Shown here: positions 7,509 to 14,510 of the stretch, in pieces
Layout of the letters: the number at the start of each line of letters is the position of its first letter
Numbering within the stretch: position 1 is the stretch's first letter
NCBI GenBank assembly: GCA_045402695.1
Contig: JAWPNA010000150.1
Location: 1-14,510 of the forward strand
Direction of reading: 5' to 3'
From: JAWPNA01 sp045402695
Lineage (GTDB): Bacteria > Acidobacteriota > Polarisedimenticolia > JACPZX01 > DASXTC01
DNA length: 14,510 nucleotides
Made by a program: the position numbers and the translations under genes
Notes under the pieces: model-generated
What the model saw: only the letters and a program-made list of their open reading frames with translations
Told to the model about the DNA's origin: nothing
Databases searched by the model: none

Positions 7509-9663
7509 GCGTTCGCCTCCGCGCGCTCACCTTCAACGACGATCTCGGAGAAGTCGGCCACGCGGCTCAGGAGGCCCGAGAGCATCTGGAGTAGCGCCAG
7601 CCTGTTCCTGCGGAGCCGTTCGTCCGGGGCCATCACCAGCACCTTGTCGAAGAATCGATCCACCTGGGGCCTCAGCGCCGCGATCGACGTGAGCGCGGGC
7701 ACGTAACGGAGGCTCGCGATCTGCTCCTCCACCTGGGCCGACACCTCACGCACCGCGCGATGAAGCTCGAGCTCCTCGTTCTCCTTCAGACAGGCCGCGT
7801 CGACTTCGAGGTGCTCTTCAACCGTTCCTTTCTCGATCGCCTGCTTCATGATGTTGCGGATCCTCTTGGAGGAAACGGCCAAGGCTTCGAAATCGGTCCC
7901 TCGGGCCTGTCTGACAATGTGGAGCGCCATCGCGCGCTGCCGTGTGTCCCGGATATCGTCCCATCCAGCGGCCAGGACCGCGCGCGCGGTGTCACCTTCC
8001 ATCTCATCGAGAGTCATCAGGTGCTCCAGCCGCTGTCCGATGAAATTCTTCAGGGGCGCGAGGGTCGAAGCGCTCTCCTTGGTCAGCAACTGCTGGTCGC
8101 GGTACAGGGCATGAACCATGAGCAGTGTCGCATCGATCGGGAGAGGCATGGTCAGGCCATTCTCGTCGCCGGCGATCCGGCACACTCCGAGCGCCGCGCG
8201 GCGCAGGCCGTAAGGATCGGCGGAGCCCTTCGGGATGAGACCCGCGGCGAAACAGCCGACGAGCAAGTCGATCTTGTCGGCCAGCGCCAGCACCATCCCG
8301 CCCACCCATCGAGCGTGGTCCTCTGGAGGCGCCTGAATATATTGCTGCGCCATGGCCTGCGCGACCTTCTCCTCGAGGCCTTGACGGCGCGCGTAGATCC
8401 CCCCCATCGTGCCCTGCAGCTCGGGGAACTCCGCCACCATGCCGGTCATCAGATCGGTCTTCGACAGGCGGGCGGCCATGGCCATGTTTCCCACAGACTC
8501 CTTGTCCCACGCGAAGGCCTCCGCCAAACCACGCGCGCTTTGCTCGAGGCGCTCGGACCGCTGCAGGTAGTTGCCGAGTTTCTCATGGAACGAGAGGCGC
8601 GCCAGATCCGGCAGCCGCTCTTCGAGCTTCTTCTTCCGGTCCTCCACCCAGAAGAAGCGCGCGTCGGCAAGGCGAGCCTTGAGGACCCACTCATTGCCGC
8701 GCCGGATGGCGCCGTCCCGATCGACCTCGGTGTTGATCACCGCCAGGAACCCCGGGGCGAGCCCTCCCCCTTCCTCCTCGGCGGGGAAGTATTTCTGATG
8801 ATGGCGCATGGCGGTCACGATGACGGGCTCGGGCAGCTCCAGGAACTCCCGCGGGAAGGTCCCCGTGATCACGCCTGGATGCTCGGTGAGAAAGGTCAGC
8901 TCCTCGAGAAGCGCGGCATCCTCGCGGGCGCGCCAGCCCATGGCCGCCGCCGCCCGGTCCCGCTCGCGCGCGATCCGATCGCGGCGGACGGCGTTGCCCG
9001 CAAGGACCTTGCCCCGCTCCGCGAGAATCGTCTCGTAGAGAGGGGCCGAGGGGATCTCGTGCGGGCCCGGAGAGAGGAACCGGTGGCCGTGGGTCAGCCG
9101 TCCCGAGCGCACCCCCACGAACTCGAACGGCACCACCTCGTCGTCCAGCAACGCCAGGATCCACTGCACGGGACGGACAAAACTGTATCCCTTGTCGCCC
9201 CACTTCATCGTCTTGGGGAAGCGCATCGCCGAGAGGATCTTCGGGCAGGCGTCCGCTAACACCTCTATTGCCGGCCGCCCGACCGTCTTCTTCGTGATGT
9301 GCAGCCGTTCTTCCTTCCCCAACATGATTCGCTTGAGATCTCCAACGTCAACCCCGTGGCGCTTGGCGAACCCTTTTGCGGCTGGAGTTGGCTTTCCATG
9401 TGCATCGAAAGACACCGACACAGGCGGGCCGGTGTGCTCCATCACGCCATCAGGTGCCTTTTCCCACACATCCGGCAGGAAGGCTACCAGCCGGCGAGGC
9501 CCTCCGAACGGCGGAGGGGTCGAGGGCTCCTGCACGTGGAAGTTCGCATCGTCCAGTGCTTGCAGAAGACCTCGTCGGAGATCCTCCAGCGCCGCCGGCA
9601 GCATCGCGGCGGGGATCTCCTCGCAGCCGATCTCGAGTAGGAACGTTCTGGTCCCTTGCGCGC

Positions 9664-9667
<4 letters not shown>
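7505..9667 (-). CDS. glyS: Glycyl-tRNA synthetase beta subunit
   Basis: The tRNA-binding partner of GlyQ in the alpha2beta2 bacterial glycyl-tRNA synthetase; 720 residues, close to the usual about 690. Visible family signatures are FLLEIGCEEIPA (9-20), GGPRRLVAF (55-63), MKWGDKGYSFVRPVQWI (154-170), HGHRFL (193-198), MRHHQKYF (287-294) and GSADPYGLRR (481-490). The C-terminal anticodon-recognition region shows KRIRNI (601-606) and VDRFFDKVLVM (669-679). The frame is open much further upstream, to 10189, but that part is only the antisense-free shadow of glyQ. The start is the GTG at 9667, which overlaps the glyQ stop as GTGA, has GAGGG 8 nt upstream, and puts the conserved FLLEIG motif at the expected distance from the N-terminus. 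Confidence 0.97.
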
Positions 9668-10562
<895 letters not shown>

Positions 10563-10566
<4 letters not shown>

Positions 10567-11384
10567 ACAGGCTCCTGCGAGCATTCTTTCATGAAGCCGT
10601 ACGAGCGGAACGGGTGCCCCACGAACGCCGTCAACAGCGCCACCGCGAACGTCTCGATCTCCGCCGCCGCGGCCGGCGCAAGGGCCGCTCCCGCCAGCTC
10701 CCCCGGCGCCGTCGTGCGGAACTGCTCGAGCGCCGCGAGCGCCGCCGGCGAGATCTTCACGAACCTTGCCATATTCGGACGGGGGCCCGCACCGGAGCCG
10801 GCGTGCGCCGGCCCAGGCGCTTTCCTGCGGCAGGAGGCGCAGACGGCCACCGGCATCTCCCCCGCCTCGACGAAGGCGCCACCTCCGCCCGCCACCTTTC
10901 CGCAGCGACCACATCGTTCGAGATCGGGCATCAGCCCGTGCAGCCTCAGCGTCCAGGTCTCGAAGTAACGCGCCAGCGGCCCGGGATCGCCCCCGGGCCC
11001 GAGCTGCCTGAACGCTCCCATGAGCGCCTTCAGGAGCCGGAAGTACCGTGGGTCCGGCTCACGCTCCCGCGCGAACGTATCTGTCACCTCGGCGACGTAG
11101 GCGAGCGTGGCGGCCGTGCGGAGATCCCGTTGCAGCGTGAAGGACTCCTCGAGCAGATCGCACGAATCTATCCTGACCAGCTCGATGCCTTCCTTCTCGA
11201 ACCAGGCGACCCGCACCCGACTGAGACGCTCGAGCTTGCCGCCGAACCGGCGCCGGCTCTTCGCGCCGGAGGGCGCGACGCCCCGGATCTTTCCCTCGTC
11301 CGCCGTGAAGAAGCTGACGAGGAGATCCGCCTCCTTCATCTTCCGCGCATCGAGGACGAACGACTCGGAACTCTTGAGGGGCAC
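10563..11384 (-). CDS. recO: DNA repair and recombination protein RecO
   Basis: A mediator of the RecF pathway: it binds single-stranded DNA and SSB and helps load RecA at gaps. It is 273 residues, within the usual 240-280. The N-terminal OB fold is seen in SFVLDARKMKEADLLVSFFT (8-27) with the family's E-x-D, then DEGKIRGVAPSGAKS (29-43). A helical middle follows (HGLMPDLERCG), then a zinc site of two CxxC pairs, Cys158/Cys161 and Cys182/Cys185. The end, GHPFRSYGFM, matches the conserved family terminus. The start is a GTG at 11384; an in-frame stop (TGA) lies two codons upstream, so no earlier start is possible. The Shine-Dalgarno is weak. It follows era after a 166-bp gap and is coupled to glyQ through a GTGA overlap. 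Confidence 0.93.
10572..10576 (-). promoter_or_regulatory. Ribosome binding site deciding the glyQ GTG start
   Basis: AGGAG on the minus strand, 5 nt before the GTG at 10566 and inside the last codons of recO. It is among the strongest Shine-Dalgarno matches in the window and fixes the start against the longer open frame. Confidence 0.7.
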
Positions 11385-11413
11385 GGCTCACCCGTCCGGG
11401 CGGAAAGCGCGGC

Positions 11414-11422
11414 AGTGTAGCA
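11414..11422 (-). promoter_or_regulatory. Possible extended -10 promoter for recO and the genes after it
   Basis: The minus strand reads TGCTACACT, that is TGn directly before TACACT (4 of 6 to TATAAT), 30 nt ahead of the recO GTG. The expected transcription start is near 11407. No recognisable -35 lies 16-18 bp upstream, which extended -10 promoters tolerate. This is the only sizeable gap in the leftward cluster, so a promoter here makes sense; the match itself is modest. Confidence 0.35.
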
Positions 11423-11453
11423 CACGCTTCTCCCCCACCCGACTCGCCGGCGT

Positions 11454-11534
11454 GGATGGCCGAGCGACAGGGAGGCGAGCGCGGCCCGGGGCCGCGCGCA
11501 GCCGTGCCTGAGGGAGGATGGCCCCACCGACAGG
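11454..11534. repeat. Imperfect direct repeat flanking the palindrome
   Basis: GGATGGCC-(3 nt)-CGACAGG at 11454-11471 recurs as GGATGGCC-(4 nt)-CGACAGG at 11516-11534, one copy on each side of the palindrome at 11479-11497. Fifteen fixed positions agree. Significance is uncertain because the region is compositionally biased. Confidence 0.4.
11479..11497. repeat. GC-rich perfect palindrome, 8-bp arms and 3-bp loop
   Basis: GCGCGGCC (11479-11486) and GGCCGCGC (11490-11497) are exact inverted copies around CGG. As RNA it would make a very stable hairpin just after era and about 95 nt before recO. There is no U-tract on either side, so it is not a classical terminator; it could stabilise the 3' end of the era message or be chance in GC-rich DNA. 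Confidence 0.5.
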
Positions 11535-11550
11535 ACGGGCGGAGGAGGAC

Positions 11551-12486
11551 TCACCCCGTCCGACGGATCCCGAGCTTCCTCAGGATCTCCTCGTCGTCGC
11601 GCCACCTCTCCTTAACCTTCACCCACATCTGGAGGAACACCTTCGCGTCCAGCATCCGCTCGAGATCTTCGCGAGCCTCGGTTCCGATGGTCTTCAGCAG
11701 GCTACCGTCCCGGCCGATGACGATCCCCTTCTGGGACTCTTTCTCCACCAGGATGAGCGCGTCGATCCTCCTCAGCCCCGACTGGGTCTCCTCGAACTGG
11801 TCGATCAGGACGCACGTCTCGTGGGGCACCTCCTGGCGCGTGTGGTGGAGGATTTTCTCGCGGATCAGCTCCGCCGCGAGGAACCGCTCCTGCTGATCGG
11901 TGTAGTACTCCTGCGGGAAGATCGGCGGCCCTTGCGGGAGGTACCCCAGCAGCCGCTCGGCGAGACCTTGCGTGTTCTCCCCCGTCAGCGCGGAGGTCAG
12001 AAGGATCTCGGCGAACGGGCGCAGGTGCTTGACCCGGTCGATGAGCGGCAGGAGCGTGTCTTTCCTGACGCAGTCCACCTTGTTGATGACGAGCAGGATC
12101 TGGGGACCCGTCTGGGGCAGCAGCTCGAGAATGACGCGATCGCCGGGGCCGAGCCCGGTGGCGGCGCCGGGGGCGCGGCCGGAACCCGAAGGCCCCGCCT
12201 CGATCACGAAGAGGATGAGGTCCACGCCGCGCATTGCGCTGGTGGCCTCGGCCACCATGCAGCGGTTCATCGCGTATCGCGGTTTGTGGATGCCCGGCGT
12301 GTCCACGATGACGAGCTGCCCGCCGGGAAGGTTCCTGATTCCGCGGATCAGGTTGCGCGTGGTCTGGGGCACATCCGAGACGATGGCGACCTTCTCGCCC
12401 ACGAGCAGGTTGGCCAGCGTGGACTTGCCCACGTTGGGGCGGCCCACGATGGTCACGTATCCGGCGCGCGCGGCCGGCGCGCTCAA
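11551..12486 (-). CDS. era: GTPase Era
   Basis: An essential ribosome-associated GTPase that binds the 3' end of 16S rRNA during 30S assembly; 311 residues. G1 is GRPNVGKS (15-22), the G2 threonines sit in PQTTRN (40-45), G3 is DTPG (62-65), G4 is NKVD (135-138) and G5 is SAL (165-167). The C-terminal KH domain holds the GxxG loop VIGRDGS (256-262) and ends with the typical VKVKERWRDDEEILRKLG-like helix. A Gly/Pro-rich stretch at about 97-115 makes the G3-G4 interval longer than in E. coli Era. The start is TTG at 12486, overlapping the upstream stop as TTGA, with AGGG 4 nt before it. The next candidate, GTG at codon 11, would start immediately before the G1 strand and looks too short. Confidence 0.97.
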   Translation of the reverse strand: MSAPAARAGYVTIVGRPNVGKSTLANLLVGEKVAIVSDVPQTTRNLIRGIRNLPGGQLVIVDTPGIHKPRYAMNRCMVAEATSAMRGVDLILFVIEAGPSGSGRAPGAATGLGPGDRVILELLPQTGPQILLVINKVDCVRKDTLLPLIDRVKHLRPFAEILLTSALTGENTQGLAERLLGYLPQGPPIFPQEYYTDQQERFLAAELIREKILHHTRQEVPHETCVLIDQFEETQSGLRRIDALILVEKESQKGIVIGRDGSLLKTIGTEAREDLERMLDAKVFLQMWVKVKERWRDDEEILRKLGIRRTG

Positions 12487-13766
12487 TTGGCCCTGCTTTC
12501 CACCAGCCGCGTCACTCGCACGCGTTCGATCTTCCGCGTGTCGGCCTTGAGCACCTCGAGTCTCAGTCCATTGTGCTCCACCGTTTCGCCGGCCGCGGGG
12601 ATTCTCCCGAGGATGCTGTAGATGAGCCCCGAGATGGTCTCGAACCCCTCGGCCTGAAGCTCCACGCCCAGCGCCCCGCGCAGATCGTCGAGGCTCGCGC
12701 TGCCCAGCGCCACGTAACGGCCCTCGGCCTCCTGGACCACGGGAACCTCCTCGCGCTCGTGCTCCTCCTGGATGTCACCCACCAACTCCTCCAAGAGGTC
12801 CTCGATCGTGACCACGCCGGCCGTGCCTCCATACTCGTCCACGACGATCGCCATCTGGATGCGCCTGGCCTGGAACTCCTTGAGCAGATCGGAGACCTGC
12901 TTGGTCTCCGGAACGAAATAGGCCGGCCGGAGGAGCCCGGTCACCGGGGCCGAGTCCGACAGCTTGCCCCAGCTCGCCATCAGGTCCTTCAGCGTGATGA
13001 TCCCCTCCACGTTGTCGATCTGGTCGCGGTAGACGGGCAGGCGGGAGTGACGTTCCTTCGCGAACATCTCGCGCGCCTGCGCGACGGTGGCTCCGACGGG
13101 AAGCGCCACCACCTCCGTTCGGGGGGTCATGACCTCCCGCACCACGCTGTCGTGGAACTCCACAACCTGCCGGATGAGGTTGCCTTCCTCCGCCTCCAGG
13201 ATCCCCTCCTTCTGGCCCGCGTCAATGAACGCCTCCACCGCTTCCTCGGTGGGCTCCTCCCCGCCCGCGGCCAGACGCCGGTTTCTGTCCATCCGTCTCA
13301 TCCTGCGGACGATCCAGCCGATCGGGGCGATCACGGGAACCAGGCCGCGATACGCCAGCGCAAAAACCACGAGGCTGGCGGACAGGGCCGTCTCCGGACC
13401 CGACAGCGCAAGCGCGCGGGCGACGAACTGCAAAACGACCATGCCGACCACCAGGACGGTCGCGCCGATGACGACGGGGTAATGCACGCCGGCGCTCCGG
13501 AGGTAGACGAAGCAGGCGGCTGCCGAAGCGATCAGCACGGCGTGGTGGGCCACGTCGAACGCGATGCGCAGCACGGGAAGAGTGTCGTCCGGGCTCTCGC
13601 CGTCGCGGGGCTTGAGCCCGTGGGAAGCCAGGAGCCGGCCGACGGCCACGGGGTTCAGCTCCGCGTAGGCACTGCGGAGCACCGCGATGAGGAAGTAGAT
13701 CACGGCGAGCAGCGCGAGCGCGCCAAGGGTCACGGCGGTCGGAGCGGATGAGCTGCCCGCTTCCAT
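12483..13766 (-). CDS. CorC/HlyC-family membrane protein with CBS pair (hemolysin C-like)
   Basis: A 427-residue inner-membrane protein of the DUF21-CBS-CorC_HlyC type, a family tied to Mg2+/Co2+ homeostasis (CorC, CNNM relatives); 'hemolysin' is a historical name. About four hydrophobic segments (about 13-31, 72-90, 97-118, 127-153) form a DUF21-like membrane part. The cytosolic linker has EGILEAEEGNLIRQVVEF (187-204), then the CBS pair opens at VREVMTPRTEVVALP (209-223), continues with SRLPVYRDQIDNVEGIITLKD-like residues (241-261), and closes with MAIVVDEYGGTAGVVTIED (305-323). The CorC_HlyC domain occupies about 345-422. The ATG at 13766 shares one base with the ybeY stop (TGATG); its Shine-Dalgarno is weak, so coupling to ybeY translation is likely. 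It stands between ybeY and era, as CorC-type genes often do next to ybeY. Confidence 0.92.
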   Translation of the reverse strand: MEAGSSSAPTAVTLGALALLAVIYFLIAVLRSAYAELNPVAVGRLLASHGLKPRDGESPDDTLPVLRIAFDVAHHAVLIASAAACFVYLRSAGVHYPVVIGATVLVVGMVVLQFVARALALSGPETALSASLVVFALAYRGLVPVIAPIGWIVRRMRRMDRNRRLAAGGEEPTEEAVEAFIDAGQKEGILEAEEGNLIRQVVEFHDSVVREVMTPRTEVVALPVGATVAQAREMFAKERHSRLPVYRDQIDNVEGIITLKDLMASWGKLSDSAPVTGLLRPAYFVPETKQVSDLLKEFQARRIQMAIVVDEYGGTAGVVTIEDLLEELVGDIQEEHEREEVPVVQEAEGRYVALGSASLDDLRGALGVELQAEGFETISGLIYSILGRIPAAGETVEHNGLRLEVLKADTRKIERVRVTRLVESRAN

Positions 13767-14248
13767 CAGGCCCGGCCCCCGCGCACGCCCAGCATCTCCC
13801 GGCGCAGCGTCCCCTCCAGCATCTTCATCTGCCCGTCGTCGGTCACGTGATCGTACCCCAGCAGGTGCAGCAGGCCGTGCAGAAGCAGGATCCGCGTCTC
13901 CTGCGCGGCCGAATGCCCGCGTCGTCTCGCCTGCCGGCGCGCCGCGTCACATGAGATCGCGATGTCTCCCAGGAAGCCTTCCGCCGGGAGCTGGTCTCCC
14001 GCGGGAAACGACAGCACGTCGGTGACCCGGTCCTCGCCGCGGAATCGCCGGTTCAGGTCGCGCAACAGGGCGTCGTCCCCGAACGCCACGGCCATGGAAT
14101 CGTGCGGCACGCGCAGCCGCACAGCCAGCGCGCGAAGCAGCCGCCGCGCCTGAGCGAAGGTGAGGGAGGGCGCCCCGCCGTGTGCCGTGGCGTCCACGGC
14201 GTCCACGGCGAACGGCCGCGCGCGGCGCGCCCCCGCGGGGGCGTTCAT
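13766..14248 (-). CDS. ybeY: Endoribonuclease YbeY (rRNA maturation factor)
   Basis: A metal-dependent single-strand endoribonuclease that acts in 16S rRNA 3'-end maturation and ribosome quality control. It is 160 residues, the normal size. The zinc site is complete: HGLLHLLGYDH (124-134) supplies His124, His128 and His134. Upstream are LNRRFRGEDRVTDVLSFP (65-82) and LGDIAIS (93-99), both family hallmarks. The frame is open to 14383, but the extra 45 codons overlap the preceding HD-hydrolase gene and are not YbeY-like. The ATG at 14248 overlaps that gene's stop as ATGA and has GGAGG 4 nt upstream. Confidence 0.96.
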   Translation of the reverse strand: MNAPAGARRARPFAVDAVDATAHGGAPSLTFAQARRLLRALAVRLRVPHDSMAVAFGDDALLRDLNRRFRGEDRVTDVLSFPAGDQLPAEGFLGDIAISCDAARRQARRRGHSAAQETRILLLHGLLHLLGYDHVTDDGQMKMLEGTLRREMLGVRGGRA

Positions 14249-14510
14249 TCGGCCTCCACGGCACGAGGCTTGGAGCGATCGAACTCGAAGCCCGGATAGG
14301 AGATCCTGTGGTGGTGCACCGCGTTCAGGGTCTTGATAAACGACGCGTTGATGCGAGCCAGATCGCTGAAGGTGAGATCGCACTCGTCAAGCTGGCCGTC
14401 CAGCACGATGGCGTTTGACACCGCGCGGATCACTTCCTTGAACTTCGCCGGCGTGGGCTCATCCACGGATCGCGCCGCAGCCTCCACCGAATCGGCCATC
14501 ATGAAGATCG
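14245..14510 (-). CDS. 7TM-HD phosphohydrolase, PgpH/YqfF type (C-terminal end only)
   Basis: Only the last 87 or so codons are in the window; the gene enters from the right edge. The visible residues IFMMADSVEAAARSV, then VLDGQLDECDLTFSDL and finally HHHRISYPGFEF follow the end of the 7TM-HDED family: the ADSVEA segment carries the last metal-binding Asp of the HD domain, and LDGQLDECDLT plus the H-x-R-I-x-YP ending are characteristic. Known members such as Listeria PgpH and Bacillus YqfF hydrolyse cyclic di-AMP at the membrane; that activity is inferred here. The position directly before ybeY is the classical one. Its stop overlaps the ybeY ATG. Confidence 0.88.
   Translation of the reverse strand, partial: IFMMADSVEAAARSVDEPTPAKFKEVIRAVSNAIVLDGQLDECDLTFSDLARINASFIKTLNAVHHHRISYPGFEFDRSKPRAVEAE
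14253..14257 (-). promoter_or_regulatory. Ribosome binding site deciding the ybeY ATG start
   Basis: GGAGG on the minus strand, 4 nt before the ATG at 14248 and within the last codons of the upstream gene. It supports the short ybeY over the longer open frame. Confidence 0.6.

Larger units (their letters stand above)
11385..11550. other. era-recO intergenic region (166 bp)
   Basis: The longest gap in the window. It contains the possible extended -10 site at 11414-11422, a palindrome at 11479-11497 and an imperfect direct repeat at 11454-11534. Both its edges carry almost the same short string on the plus strand: CTCACCCGTCCG at 11387-11398 and CTCACCCCGTCCG at 11550-11562, differing by one inserted C. 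I see no T-rich tract typical of an intrinsic terminator and no coding potential. Confidence 0.6.

Noticed and set aside
4875..7706. A 943-codon open frame on the plus strand opposite ppdK and the end of glyS
   Set aside because: Its composition is His/Arg/Leu/Ala/Gly-rich with no domain, and it mirrors the codon periodicity of ppdK, which has all catalytic residues. In GC-rich genes the antisense frame in this register rarely meets stops, so it is a shadow.
7760..9259. Long plus-strand open frame opposite glyS (and similar ones at 3427-4860, 9376-10968, 11518-12621, 12573-13751)
   Set aside because: Each lies opposite a confidently identified gene, lacks recognisable motifs and has no convincing ribosome binding site; all are explained by codon bias.
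10567..10914. A 116-codon N-terminal extension of glyQ
   Set aside because: It is the off-frame reading of recO; GlyQ proteins start directly at the TLQELILAL motif, as here at the GTG 10566.
11451..11550. A tRNA or small RNA gene in the era-recO gap
   Set aside because: No cloverleaf, no GTTCRA-type T-loop and no terminator-like hairpin with a T-run; only one GC palindrome.

Overview
This is a GC-rich (roughly two thirds G+C by eye) bacterial chromosomal window with almost no non-coding DNA. It holds eleven genes, two of them cut by the window edges. No rRNA, tRNA, CRISPR array, insertion sequence, phage gene or broken gene was found. The envelope and protein families (class A penicillin-binding protein, 7TM-HD hydrolase, two-subunit glycyl-tRNA synthetase, pyruvate phosphate dikinase) point to a deep-branching, probably Gram-negative lineage such as Acidobacteriota or a neighbouring phylum. 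That placement is inference; no marker here settles it.

Left end (1-3157): a leftward family-2 glycosyltransferase (partial) and a rightward class A penicillin-binding protein diverge from a 63-bp gap. The gap carries two good sigma70-type promoters lying back to back, so each one occupies the other gene's leader. The penicillin-binding protein ends 8 bp from the stop of a gene running the opposite way, and no terminator is visible between them.

Right part (3166-14510): all genes run leftward. In transcription order they are a 7TM-HD hydrolase of the PgpH/YqfF type (C-terminal end only), ybeY, a CBS-domain CorC/HlyC-type membrane protein, era, then a 166-bp gap, then recO, glyQ, glyS, ppdK, a small uncharacterised gene and an SGNH-hydrolase gene. 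This is the widespread conserved cluster for ribosome and RNA maturation (YbeY, Era), recombination repair (RecO), glycine charging (GlyQS) and PEP/pyruvate interconversion (PpdK). Nearly every junction is a stop/start overlap (ATGA, GTGA, TTGA or TGATG), and five genes use GTG or TTG starts. Several true starts are therefore well inside the longest open frames: glyQ starts at 10566, glyS at 9667 and ybeY at 14248. The only real break, between era and recO, has an extended -10 box, a GC-rich palindrome and short direct repeats; it probably holds a second promoter that drives recO through the SGNH gene.

No clearly new multi-gene system is present. The points most worth a second look are the uncharacterised gene coupled to ppdK, the C-terminal extension of the penicillin-binding protein, the overlapping divergent promoters, and the chain of coupled starts.
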